This document shows positions 35,458 through 45,800 of a stretch of DNA of 64,000 nucleotides, one piece after another (positions within the stretch are counted from its first letter, which is position 1; every line of letters starts with the position of its first letter). Origin of the DNA: ECT2AJA-044 sp965262845 (GTDB lineage: Bacteria > Bacteroidota > Bacteroidia > Flavobacteriales > ECT2AJA-044). The notes under the pieces are model-generated. The model did not search any database, was not told where the DNA came from, and saw nothing but the letters and a program-made list of their open reading frames with translations. Made by a program: the position numbers and the translations under genes. The stretch lies in contig CBDHFX010000002.1 in NCBI GenBank assembly GCA_965262845.1, forward strand, positions 1,612,001 to 1,676,000. The letters are read 5' to 3'.

Positions 35458-35500
35458 TTTAAACCCTCCTGAAATATCATGCTTCCGGGAGGTTTTGCTT
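35458..35500 (+). terminator. Terminator of ssrA
   Basis: Stem AAACCTCC (with one bulged C) pairing with GGGAGGTTT around an AT-rich loop, followed by TTTGC. Imperfect but placed just after the tmRNA 3' end. Confidence 0.5.
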
Positions 35501-35575
35501 TCCCTGGCGACTTATCAGGGCCTGCACATATGAGGTGGAGGCCTTTTCACCTGCTTTTTCCTCTTTCACCATGAA

Positions 35576-35760
35576 TGCAAAACTACAGAGTTAGCTCTGT
35601 AGCTAGCTCTGTAATTAACAATGCATAAATAATTATATTTCAGTGATTTATTCAAAAACTATAATCGTGGCACTAGGGGAGTCTTATGCTCCGGATAGCA
35701 TGCCGGCGATCGGCCGGGAGCAAGCAACTACGGCGCCCCCATCCGCCCGCCAGGGCGGTA
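35576..35760. repeat. Structured palindromic repeat element, diverged copy 3 (2 units)
   Basis: Related to 7861-8121 and 10224-10460: ACAG, a 12-base unit AGTTAGCTCTGT, one AGCTAGCTCTGT (35589-35612), the same AATTAA after it, an AT-rich spacer sharing TATATTTCA, a hairpin GGAG-TCTTATG-CTCC (35678-35692), a GC-rich inverted repeat at about 35702-35716, and a hairpin CCGCCC-GCCA-GGGCGG (35743-35758) followed by a run of A. The 35457-35787 interval holds the ssrA terminator and this element, no gene. The sequence has diverged but the order of hairpins is kept. Confidence 0.7.
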
Positions 35761-35787
35761 AAAAAAAAGATGGTCGTGTCCGAACAG

Positions 35788-36774
35788 TTATTCCCTTTCT
35801 GTTTCCACAAATCGAAGAGATGAAATAATGGCTTCAAGCTCCATCATGTAGTTCCTTTTGTCCTTGCCCGGGGCATACACAAAACCATCCACTGCCACGG
35901 TACGCCCATTTACCTCATCCCATACGGTACAGTTGATAAAGCTTCCACCCATAAAGTCGTTTTCCATTTTCCAAAGTCCGCGCGTTTCCATGGCAAAACG
36001 ACCCTGGACTTCTTTGGCAGACACTTCAGGAGCGTAGCGTTGTTCCACCTGCATGTAGGTGCCGGCTATTTCCCCTTCAACCCGCAGGGTTGCTGAATCG
36101 CGCAGTTCAATAATGGCCTGCTCCATACCCACATCGGGCAGCGGATCGGCGATGTAGATCAGGATGCCCTGAGTTACCGCGCGCTTCTCGCGGAAGAACC
36201 AGATAAAGCCCTCCTCTGTCATGTTCAGCCGAAAATCATTCGGAACGGTGATCTCCAGGCCCATTTCGCGCAGTTCGTTGCGCGCATCATTGCTTTTTAC
36301 GAGTTGATGCGCCCGGTTGAACCGCTTGATTTCCGCCTGGGCGAACCGATCGGCCGCCTCATGTCCGCGCCTGCTCAACAATCCGGCCAAAGCCAGGGCA
36401 TTCGGCGCTTCGATCGCCATCACGAGCTGATCTGTGGCATAGCGGTTGTATCCGAATCCGAGATCGGCCGCATCTTTCTCCACGAGGACCAGGTTCCGAT
36501 GCGTTTTGAAGAGCCTGTTATACGCCTGCGGCGTGATATGCACCAGGTTGAAGCGGGGTTCCACCTGCGGTAAGCCCGGATATTCCGATCCGAAATAATG
36601 GCGGAAGGCCGCACCGGCGGTATCCTGCCACCAGCTTTCGGACATCACGACCACCAATTCGCCGGGCATACCGGTTGATTTGGGTTTGACAGGTGGCCGT
36701 TTATCGCCCTTTTCGTTTTTACAGGCGCTTAAAACGAAGAGGAAAAAGAAAAAAAGGAGTGCTGCTCTTTTCAT
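35788..36774 (-). CDS. DUF4837-family lipoprotein
   Basis: A 328-residue lipoprotein: MKRAALLFFFFLFVLSAC with a clear lipobox LSAC at residue 18. The mature part starts with a basic/Pro-rich linker, then GELVVVMSESWWQDTAG, and matches the DUF4837 family (FNLVHITPQAYNRLF, GFIWFFREKRAVTQGILIYIADP, GSFINCTVWDEVNGRTVAVDGFVYAPGKDKRNYM). The family is limited to Bacteroidota and has no known function. It follows gatA by 25 bases, an arrangement also found in relatives. Confidence 0.85.
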   Translation of the reverse strand: MKRAALLFFFFLFVLSACKNEKGDKRPPVKPKSTGMPGELVVVMSESWWQDTAGAAFRHYFGSEYPGLPQVEPRFNLVHITPQAYNRLFKTHRNLVLVEKDAADLGFGYNRYATDQLVMAIEAPNALALAGLLSRRGHEAADRFAQAEIKRFNRAHQLVKSNDARNELREMGLEITVPNDFRLNMTEEGFIWFFREKRAVTQGILIYIADPLPDVGMEQAIIELRDSATLRVEGEIAGTYMQVEQRYAPEVSAKEVQGRFAMETRGLWKMENDFMGGSFINCTVWDEVNGRTVAVDGFVYAPGKDKRNYMMELEAIISSLRFVETERE

Positions 36775-36799
36775 AATGCCTGAAGTGTGATCATCTGCC

Positions 36800-38238
36800 T
36801 CACCCCCGTTTGTTCATGAGGCCGGCGCTGAAAACCAGCAGGTCGGCATCGGCCCCGCGTCCCCCGGTAAAATGGATCCCGAACGGCAAACCCTCCGATG
36901 TATGCCCCAGCGGCAGGCTTATGCCCGGGTTGCCTCCGAGGTTCGCCTGAACCGTGAAGATATCCTCCAGATACATCACTGTCGGATCATCGTAGTTTTT
37001 ACCGAGCTCAAACGCGGTATGAAGTGTGGTCGGCGACAGCAAAAAGTCGTATTCCGCCAGTAGCTCATCGGTTTTTTCGCGGATCAGCTGCCGCACCTTT
37101 TGCGCCTTTGCATAGTACGCGTCATAATACCCCGAACTCAGCACAAAGGTCCCCAGCATGATCCGTCGCTTCACCTCTGGCCCAAACCCCTGGGTTCGCG
37201 ATTGCTTATACGTCGGTTCCAGACCCTCTGCCGACTTGTTCCGATACCCGAAATGCACGCCGTCGTAACGCGCCAGGTTGCCCGATGCCTCGGCCGTGGT
37301 TAAAATGTAGTAGGTCGGGATCATGTAATCAAGGTACGGGAAACGTATTTGCTCCACGGTATGGCCCTCATCACGCAGTCGTTCGATCTCGCCCGCCAGA
37401 TGTGCCCTTATTTCCGGGTCCAGTCTATCCACCGCCAGACATTCGGCAATATATCCGATCTTTTTCGGGGCCTCACGGCCCGATGTGCCCTCGCCAACGA
37501 TTTTCGTGTATTCCGGCACGTCCCGCTGTGAAGCGGTACTGTCATACGCATCCGGACCTGCCATGACCTCCAAAATAAGTGCGGCATCCTCACGCTCCTG
37601 GTCATGGGCCCGATCTGATCGAAGCTCGAGGCATATGCGATCAATCCGTGGCGCGAAACGGTTCCGTAGGTGGGTTTGTATCCGACAATGCCGGTAAATG
37701 AGGCGGGCTGACGAATAGACCCGCCTGTGTCGCTGCCCAGGGCGGCATGGCATATATCTGCCGCAACGGCCGCTGCCGAGCCACCGGACGATCCGCCCGG
37801 GACCCGCGATGGATCCCTTGGGTTCCGCACCGCACCAAAGTAGCTCTTCTCATTTGATGCCCCCATCGCGAACTCATCGCAATTCAACCGGCCAATGATC
37901 AACGCATCTTCTTTGAGCAGGCGCTCCACCACCGTGGCACTGAAAAGGCTCTCGAATCCTTCCAGGATACGCGAAGCCGCCGAGACCCGGTGGTCTTTGT
38001 AGCAAATATTATCCTTGATGCCCAGGACCAGCCCGGCCAGGCGCCCTGCAGTTCCCTGTTCTATCCTGTGCTGTATTGCATCGGCCCGTTGAAGGGCCTC
38101 TTCGTCATAAACCTCCAGGAAGGCATTCAGCCCGGAATGGGCATTGATCCGGGACAAATACGTTTTCACTAATTCGGGCAGGGTCAAAAGCCCTTCGGAA
38201 AGATCAGACCGGATCTGCGTGAGCCTGCTATAAGCCAT
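36800..38238 (-). pseudogene. gatA: gatA (glutamyl-tRNA(Gln) amidotransferase subunit A), frameshifted
   Basis: GatA is the amidase subunit of GatCAB, which converts Glu-tRNA(Gln) or Asp-tRNA(Asn) to the amide. The first 216 residues are intact and hold the Ser-cisSer-Lys triad: K75 in GIKDN, S150 in PGGSSGGS, and S174 in TGGSIRQPA. After IGPMTRSV the frame changes: one base is missing at about 37588-37593 (minus-strand GTGAGG where GTGGAGG would continue EDAALILEVMAGPD). The other frame then runs to 36800 with KRRIMLGTFVLSSGYYDAYY and the normal C-terminus. Rejoined, the protein has about 479 residues, the family length, with no other lesion. Because GatCAB is normally essential, a sequencing or assembly error is as likely as a true mutation. 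Confidence 0.85.
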
Positions 38239-38241
38239 TGA

Positions 38242-38433
38242 TCAGTCTTTGATCTCTTTTTTGTCATTATCGTCGTCTTCGCGGGTGGCCTTTTTGAACT
38301 CCCTGATACCGCTTCCCAATCCGCGCATCAGTTCGGGGATCTTGCGACCGCCAAACAACAACAGTACCACCCCCACGATGAGGGCGATTTGCCATGGGCC
38401 CACGAAGCCTGCCAATACGGTCGAACTGGACAT
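38242..38433 (-). CDS. tatA: Twin-arginine translocase subunit TatA/TatE family
   Basis: This 63-residue protein has an N-terminal transmembrane helix (PWQIALIVGVVLLLFG), the hinge FGGRKIPELMRGLGSGIREFKKA amphipathic helix of TatA, and an acidic-basic tail. TatA forms the channel of the Tat export system. ATG 38433 gives the usual length; a -7 box at 38456-38463 supports it. gatA starts three bases downstream. Confidence 0.92.
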   Translation of the reverse strand: MSSSTVLAGFVGPWQIALIVGVVLLLFGGRKIPELMRGLGSGIREFKKATREDDDNDKKEIKD

Positions 38434-38455
38434 AAGGTCTTGCTTTAAGGTCCCA

Positions 38456-38463
38456 CAAAGGTA
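38456..38463 (-). promoter_or_regulatory. -7 box of tatA-gatA-DUF4837
   Basis: Minus-strand TACCTTTG, 23 bases before ATG 38433. Confidence 0.5.
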
Positions 38464-38479
38464 CAAAGTTGCCGCGTAC

Positions 38480-39454
38480 TCACGACGCCCCTGCCGCTGC
38501 ACGCTTCAGGCGATCGTTTATTGCCCTGCCGATCCACCGATCGGGCATCGGCTCGGCCACCACCGCCTCCACGTCCCGTTCGTCGAAAGCCCGTAATGCA
38601 GCAAACAGGTCGCGTGCTGCCTGCTTCAAATCGCCCTCCGGAGAGAGTTCGATCACCTGTGTTTCTGCGGGTACCCCTTCCGGTTTTTTCAGGCAGAGCA
38701 GCCCTACACGGGCTGATGGCAAACGGCGTGCCTCATCGGGCCGTGAGGCCCATGGGCTAAGGTAAACCGGTTTGCCGGGCGAATAATGCGCGCTCAGCAT
38801 GCCTGGTGCCTCGGGGCTTGAACTACTTGTGCGAACATCTGCCACCGGCTCGCCCAGGGCTTCTTCCAGCTCCTCAAGGGTTAATGCTCCCAGGCGCAAG
38901 ACCACCGGCTTGTCGTTCTCGAAGGAGACGATGGTTGATTCGATGCCGATATCGCAGGGGCCGCCGTCCAGGATGTAGGGCAACTGATCGCCGAGCTGGT
39001 CCTGAACGTGCCGGGCGGTGGTCGGACTCACATAGCCAAAGGGGTTCGCCGAGGGTGCAGCCAGCGGGCATCTGAGCTCTGCGAGGAGGGCCTGGGTGGC
39101 AGGATGGCGCGGGATCCGGATACCGACAGTCGGGTATCCGGCTGTGACCAGATCGGGAATGGTCGGTCGCTTCGGAAGGATCAGCGTTAAGGGCCCGGGG
39201 CTGAAGGCTTCTGCCAGGGCCAAAGCAGTACGGGGAACACTGCCGACATAGGCCATGGCGGCATCGAAGGAAGCGCAATGTACGATGAGCGGATCGAAAC
39301 GCGGACGCTGTTTCACTTCAAAAACACGCAGTACGGCATCCGGATCCAGTGCATTAGCTGCCAGGCCATAGACGGTTTCCGTGGGGATCGCAACGAGCTC
39401 GCCCCGATCCAGCAGCAATGCTGCCTGAAGTATGTCGGTTCCGATCGTTGCCAT
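38480..39454 (-). CDS. L-threonylcarbamoyladenylate synthase (Sua5-type)
   Basis: A 324-residue enzyme that makes threonylcarbamoyl-AMP for t6A37 of tRNA. It has the YrdC domain first (GELVAIPTETVYGLAANALDPDAV, KQRPRFDPLIVH, CPLAAPSANPFGYVSPTTA, GIESTIVSF) and then the C-terminal Sua5 domain (SPEAPGMLSAHYSPGKPVYL) joined by a Ser-rich linker. The start MATIGTDI at 39454 is chosen over an upstream ATG at 39475. TsaB, TsaD and TsaE are not in the window. Confidence 0.92.
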   Translation of the reverse strand: MATIGTDILQAALLLDRGELVAIPTETVYGLAANALDPDAVLRVFEVKQRPRFDPLIVHCASFDAAMAYVGSVPRTALALAEAFSPGPLTLILPKRPTIPDLVTAGYPTVGIRIPRHPATQALLAELRCPLAAPSANPFGYVSPTTARHVQDQLGDQLPYILDGGPCDIGIESTIVSFENDKPVVLRLGALTLEELEEALGEPVADVRTSSSSPEAPGMLSAHYSPGKPVYLSPWASRPDEARRLPSARVGLLCLKKPEGVPAETQVIELSPEGDLKQAARDLFAALRAFDERDVEAVVAEPMPDRWIGRAINDRLKRAAAGAS

Positions 39455-39552
39455 TATTCCTCCTTCATCATCCATATATCGCAGTCGCCGTATCCGGTAT
39501 TCCCTTAGGGGTTGCCTGGTGCTGTTTTGGATGATCTACGAAGTTAACCTCC

Positions 39553-39584
39553 GGCAGGGGTGCTTTATTGCTTTTTCCCCTGCC
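39553..39584. other. Perfect hairpin between the Sua5-type gene and the giant SprB-repeat gene
   Basis: GGCAGGGG and CCCCTGCC, eight pairs around a 16-base loop ending in TTTTT. The 39455-39809 interval holds this hairpin, a decayed coding start at 39668 and a candidate promoter at 39731, no complete gene. The function is unknown; it may separate the divergent genes. Confidence 0.5.
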
Positions 39585-39667
39585 TTAAAGGCCTGAAGCA
39601 TTGATCCATTCCCTTGCAGGCAGCTCATTTAATTGCTAACTTCGCTCCGGGTTATTGTCATCAATCC

Positions 39668-39724
39668 ATGAAAAGACGGCTATCATGGCCCTCATTGCAG
39701 GCAGCATAGCTCCGTTTTGCATAG
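39668..39724 (+). pseudogene. Degenerate 5' end resembling the T9SS gene at 26153
   Basis: ATG at 39668 reads MKRRLSWPSLQAA then TAG. Base by base it resembles the first 57 bases of the 26153 gene (MKTRLLRPSFYTA...): ATGAAAA, ACG, GGCCCTC, CAGC and GTTTTGC match in place. It looks like the relic of a paralogue's signal-peptide region left upstream of the giant gene. Short, so the call is tentative. Confidence 0.35.
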
Positions 39725-39730
39725 TTGCCT

Positions 39731-39738
39731 TATGTTTG
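39731..39738 (+). promoter_or_regulatory. Candidate -7 box of the giant SprB-repeat gene
   Basis: TATGTTTG (TAnnTTTG), 71 bases before ATG 39810. A similar TGTTTGCC followed by a T-rich stretch lies at 26124-26141 before the paralogous T9SS gene. Confidence 0.35.
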
Positions 39739-39809
39739 CCGTTCATTTACAGAAGCCTTTGAATAAGGCTCCGTCACATAGTAAATTCACCTTCTTTTAA
39801 TATATCGTT

Positions 39810-42800
39810 ATGTATCAACCGCGCTATCTGAGTTCGCTGAACGCTCCCATATTTCGGTTTTTTTGCAGAAAAAGGGATCTGCTGTTCCTGTTCGTTTCCT
39901 TTGCCTTTCTGTTAATGGGCCATGTGACGTATGCGCAGCAACCGACTCCAACTGTATCGCTGTCAGTCATTCAGCATGCCACATGTGGTGGTGCAGATGG
40001 CATAATTGCATTGACTATATCAGGTTGGCCGCCCAATAGTGCCTACATTACTAACTGGAACGATGGTCATATGTCCTTCGAAACGAATTTGACGACCACC
40101 CGTACGGGCCTGTCAGCAGGAACGTACAGCGTTAGTGTAGATCTATCGCCTTTTAGCCCTCCTTCCTTGATCATCACTTCGAATACTGTAACTATAAACG
40201 AGCCTGCGGCCCTGACCTTATCGGCAAGTTCGGTAACCCATGCAAGCAGCTGTGGCAGTAATGACGGAGCACTGACGGTGAGCGTATCGGGCGGTAACGC
40301 CCCCTATAGCTACGAGTGGGATAACGGGATGATCAATATGTTAAACAGCCCTCCCTATGTTATCTCACGCAGTAACCTGAGCGTCGGAACCTACCAGGTA
40401 ACGGTTACCGATGCAAGCAACTGTACCCACCAGTCCCTTACCGTGAGCATCAATGGCCTGGGCGCTACCGGTGGGGTAACCCCTATTTCCTGCTATGGAG
40501 CAAACGACGGATCCATTGATGTAACTGTGTCAGGAGGCACTCCTACCTATACCTGGAGCAGAGACCCCCCGGCAGGCTTTACTGATCCGGGTAATGTGGA
40601 AGACCTGTTGCAACTGGAGCCGGGGATCTATACGGTTACCGTAACTGACGCTGGTTGTTCGGCTATACTCATGTTTACCCTTACCGAGCCGGAGGCCCTG
40701 ACCGTATCGGCAGGTCCGGTAACCCACGTAAGTTGTTCAGGAGGTAATGACGGGGCGCTGACGGCGAGCGTATCGGGCGGAACCCCCCCCTACACCTACC
40801 TTTGGGATACGGGGGATAACACTCCAGGCCTGGTTGGCCTGACAGTTGGCCCGTACCAGGTAACGGTTACGGATGCCAATGGGTGCGAGGAGGATTTTTC
40901 CTATACCATCGGGTTGAACTCCCCCCTGACCGTATCGGTAGATTTGTTAAACCACGTAAGCTGTTTTGGCGGTAATGGCGGGTTCGTGAACGTGACTGTA
41001 TCGGGCGGAACCCCTCCCTACACCTACCTTTGGAATACGGGGCATAACACTTCCGTTGCGGTTGGCCCAGCCGGAACTTATCGGGTAACGGTTACCGATA
41101 GTGGGGGCTGTACCGAGTCCCTTACCGTGAGCATCACCCAGCCTGATGCACCACTTACTGTTGCTGTTGGGGTAACGAACACTATATGCCAGGGAGCCAG
41201 CAACGGATCTATCAATGTAACCGTTTCGGGCGGAACCCCTCCCTATACCTATATGTGGCAAAACGGTACGGTAGCCAATCTTACCGGACTGCCTGCAGGT
41301 ACCTACATTTTAGTTGTTGAAGATAGTCAACCATGCCCCCCTGTTACATTGCCGCCCATAACGATAAATTCCGTGCCGCCAATCACCCTTACACACACGG
41401 CTTCTCATTCCAATGTGAACTGTAGTGGCACCGGTATCCTGAGCGTTGCTGCAAGTGGCGGCGACCCCAATTCACCCTACCTGTACCAGTGGGACGACCC
41501 CAATAATTCAACCACTGCTCAGATCCAGGATCTGGCTCCGGGAACCTATACGGTAACGGTAAGCCAGGCCGGTAGTTCCTGTGAAGCCATTGAAAGCTAT
41601 ACCATCACTGCTCCACCCAACGCATTTACTGCCGGTATTGCCCCCTCAAGCACGGTGCCTATCGCCTGTAACGGGGGTACTGCCACGGCGACAGTAACAA
41701 CCAGTGGCGGAACGCCTCCGTATAGCTTTTTGTGGCCTGATCCGAACATAACAACACCCACGAACAGCTCCCTGTCTGCAGGTACCTACACGGTTACGGT
41801 TGATGATGCAGATCCAACATGTCCACCTGTTTTGGTGGACTTTACCATTACCGAACCTGATGACCTGGTCGTTACCCATGGGGTCACCAACGTCTCTTGT
41901 TCTGGTGGCAGCGACGGGTCCATCAGTTTAACCGCATCGGGCGGCGCACCTGGCTATACCTATGTGTGGAATAACGGGCTTTCGGCCGGTACTTCACACA
42001 ACAATCTGAGTGCCGGAAACTACCGGGTAACGGTTACGGACGCCAATGGCTGCACCCAGTCCCTTTCCGTGAACATCACCGAGCCCTTTGGGTTCATGAT
42101 TATCTATTTGACAACGGACATTACCTGCCATGGAGCAAACGACGGATCCATTAATGTATCGGTCTTCGCGGGGGGTACCCCTCCGTACACTTACTTGTGG
42201 AACACGGGGGCCGTCACTCCAAGCCTGAGTGGTCTGGCAGCCGGAACTTACTGGGTAACGGTAACCGGTAACAATGGATGTGAGGCGTACCGTTCATACA
42301 CCATTACCGAGCCAGATGCCCTGGTCGTTACCGGTGGGACAACAGACATTACCTGCCATGGAGCGGGCGACGGATCCATTGATGTAACCGTATCAGGGGG
42401 TACCCCTAACTATACCTACACCTGGAGCAGGGACCCGCAGGCAGGTTTTAGTGATCCGGGTACGGAGGACCTGTCGGGACTACAGCCAGGGGTATACACC
42501 CTCAGCGTAACCGATGACAATGACTGTCCGGGTAATACCTTGATGTTCACCATTACTGAGCCGGATGACCTGACCGTATCGGCAGGTTCGGTAACCCACG
42601 TAAGCTGTTTTGGGGATAGTGACGGAGCGCTGACTGTGAGCATATCGGGCGGCACACCCGGATATACCTATGTGTGGGATAACGGGCTTTCGGCCGGTGC
42701 TTCACACAACAATCTGAGTGCCGGAAACTACCGGGTAACGGTTACGGACGTCAATGGCTGCACCGATTCCCTTTCCATAAACATCACCCAGCCCAGTGCT

Positions 42801-45800
42801 ATAGTCGCTACTGGCGGAACAACGGACATTACCTGCCATGGAGCGGGCGACGGGTCCATTGATGTAACCATTAGCGGCGGTGCACCCGGCAACTATGTCT
42901 TTTCGTGGAATAATGGACCAAATCTTATTCTACCCGCTCCCACTGTTATCTCATTCGATAGCCTGAGCGCCGGAATTTACGAAGCGTCGGTAACCGATGA
43001 CAACGGATGCCAGGAGTTCTTTTCCTATACCATTGCCGAACCGGAAGCCCTGGTTGTTACCGGTGGGACAACAGACATCACCTGCCATGGAGCCAGCGAC
43101 GGATCCATTGATGTAAGCGTGTCAGGGGGTAACCCTAACTATACCTACGCCTGGAGCAGGGACCCGCAGGCAGGCTTTACCGATCCGGGTACGGAGGACC
43201 TGTCGGGACTACAGCCAGGGGTATACACCCTCAGCGTAACAGATGACAATGACTGTCCGGGTAGTACCTTGATGTTCACCATTACTGAGCCGGATGACCT
43301 GACCGTATCGGCAGGTTCGGTAACCCACGTAAGCTGCTTTGGGGGTAGTGACGGAGCGCTGACGGTGAGCGTATCGGGCGGCACACCCGGATATACCTAT
43401 GTGTGGAATAACGGGCTTTCGGCTGGTACTTCACACAGCAATCTGACAGCCGGAACCTACCGGGTAACGGTTACCGATGACAATGGCTGCACCGATTCCC
43501 TTTCCATAAACATCACCCAGCCCGGTGCAGCACTTGCTGCTACCGGTGGATCAACCAATATCACCTGCCATGGAGCGGGCGATGGATCCATTGATGTAAC
43601 CGTATCGGGGGGTACTCCTAACTATACCTACACCTGGAGCAGAGACCCGCAGGCAGGTTTTACCGATCCGGGTACGGAGGACCTGTCGCAACTGGAGCCG
43701 GGGATATACACCCTCAACGTAACCGATGACAATGACTGTTCGGCTACGCTCATGTTCACCCTTGCCGGACCGGAAGCCCTGACCGTATCGGCAGGTTCGG
43801 TAACCGACATAAGCTGCTTTGGGGGTAGTGACGGAGCGTTGACTGTGAGCGCATCGGGCGGCACGCCCGGCTATACCTATGTGTGGGATAACGGGCTTTC
43901 GGCCGGTACTTCACACAGCAATCTGAATGCCGGAACCTACCGGGTAACGGTTATGGACGCCAATGGCTGCACCGATTCCCTTTCCGTAAACATCACCCAG
44001 CCCGGTGCAGCACTTGCTGCTACCGGCGGATCAACCAACATCAGCTGTCATGGAGCGGGCGATGGATCCATTGATGTAACCGTATCGGGGGGTACTCCTA
44101 ACTATATCTACACCTGGAGCAGGGATCCGCAGGCAGGCTTTACTGATCCGGGTACGGAGGACCTGTCGGGACTACAGCCGGGCATATACACCCTTAACGT
44201 AACCGATGACAATGACTGTTCGGCTACGCTCATGTTCACCCTTGCCGGACCGGAAGCCCTGACCGTATCGACAGGTTCGGTAACCGACATAAGCTGTTTT
44301 GGGGGTAGTGACGGGGCGCTGGCTGTGAGCGTATCGGGCGGCGCACCTGGCTATACCTATGTGTGGGATAACGGGCTTTCGGCCGGTACTTCACACAGCA
44401 ATCTGAGTGCCGGAACCTACCGGATAACGGTTACCGATGACAATGGCTGCACCGATTCCCTTACCGTGAACATCACCCAGCCCAGTGCAGCACTTGCTGC
44501 TACCGGTGGATCAACCAATATCAGCTGTCATGGAGCAAACGACGGATCCATTGATGTAAGCGTGTCAGGTGGCACCCCTAACTATATCTACACCTGGAGC
44601 AGGGACCCGCAGGCAGGTTTTACCGATCCGGGTACGGAGGACCTGTCGCAACTGGACCCGGGGATATACACCCTGAACGTAACCGATGACAATGGCTGTT
44701 CGGCTACGCTCATGTTCACCCTTGCCGGACCGGAAGCCCTGACCGTATCGACAGGTTCGGTAACCGACGTAAGCTGCTTTGGGGGTAGTGACGGGGCGCT
44801 GGCTGTGAGCGCATCGGGCGGTACACCCGGCTATACCTATGTGTGGGATAACGGGCTGTCGGCTGGTACTTCACATAGCAATCTGAATGCCGGAACCTAC
44901 CGGGTAACGGTTACAGACGCCAATGGCTGCACCGATTCCCTTTCCATAAACATCACCCAGCCCAGTGCAGCACTTGCTGCTACCGGTGGATCAACCAATA
45001 TCACCTGCCATGGAGCGGGCGATGGATCCATTGATGTAACCGTATCAGGGGGAACCCCTAACTATATCTACACCTGGAGCAGGAACCCGCAGGCAGGCTT
45101 TACCGATCCGGGTACGGAGGACCTGTCGCAACTGGACCCGGGGATATACACCCTGAACATAACCGATGACAATGACTGTTCGGCTACGCTCATGTTCATC
45201 CTTACTGAGCCAGAGGCCTTGGCCGTATCGACAGGTTCGGTAACCGACATAAGCTGTTTTGGGGGGAGTGACGGAGCACTGGCTGTGAGCGTATCGGGCG
45301 GCACACCCGGATATACCTTTGTGTGGGATAACGGGCTTTCGGCTGGTACTTCACACAGCAATCTGAATGCCGGAACCTACCGGGTAACGGTTACAGACGC
45401 CAATGGCTGCACCGATTCCCTTACCGTGAACATCCCCCAGGCCGGTGCAGCACTTGCTGCTACCGGTGGATCAACCAACATCACCTGCCATGGAGCGGGC
45501 GATGGATCCATTGATGTAACCGTGTCAGGGGGTACCCCTACCTATACCTACGCCTGGAGCAGGGACCCGCAGGCAGGCTTTACTGATCCGGGTACGGAGG
45601 ACCTGTCGCAACTGGAGCCAGGAATATACACCCTCAACGTAACCGATGACAATGACTGTTCGGCTACGCTCATGTTCACCCTTGCCGGACCGGAAGCCCT
45701 GACCGTATCGGCAGGTTCGGTAACCGACATAAGCTGCTTTGGGGGTAGTGACGGAGCGTTGACTGTGAGCGTATCGGGTGGTACACCCGGCTATACCTAT

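Noticed and set aside
35643..35828. Plus-strand open frame of 61 codons after ssrA
   Set aside because: It lies over the third repeat element and overlaps the end of the DUF4837 gene on the other strand; no conserved features.
37588..37593. Programmed frameshifting in gatA
   Set aside because: No slippery heptamer, stop-linked pause or downstream structure is evident, and GatA is not known to use frameshifting; deletion or assembly error is simpler.
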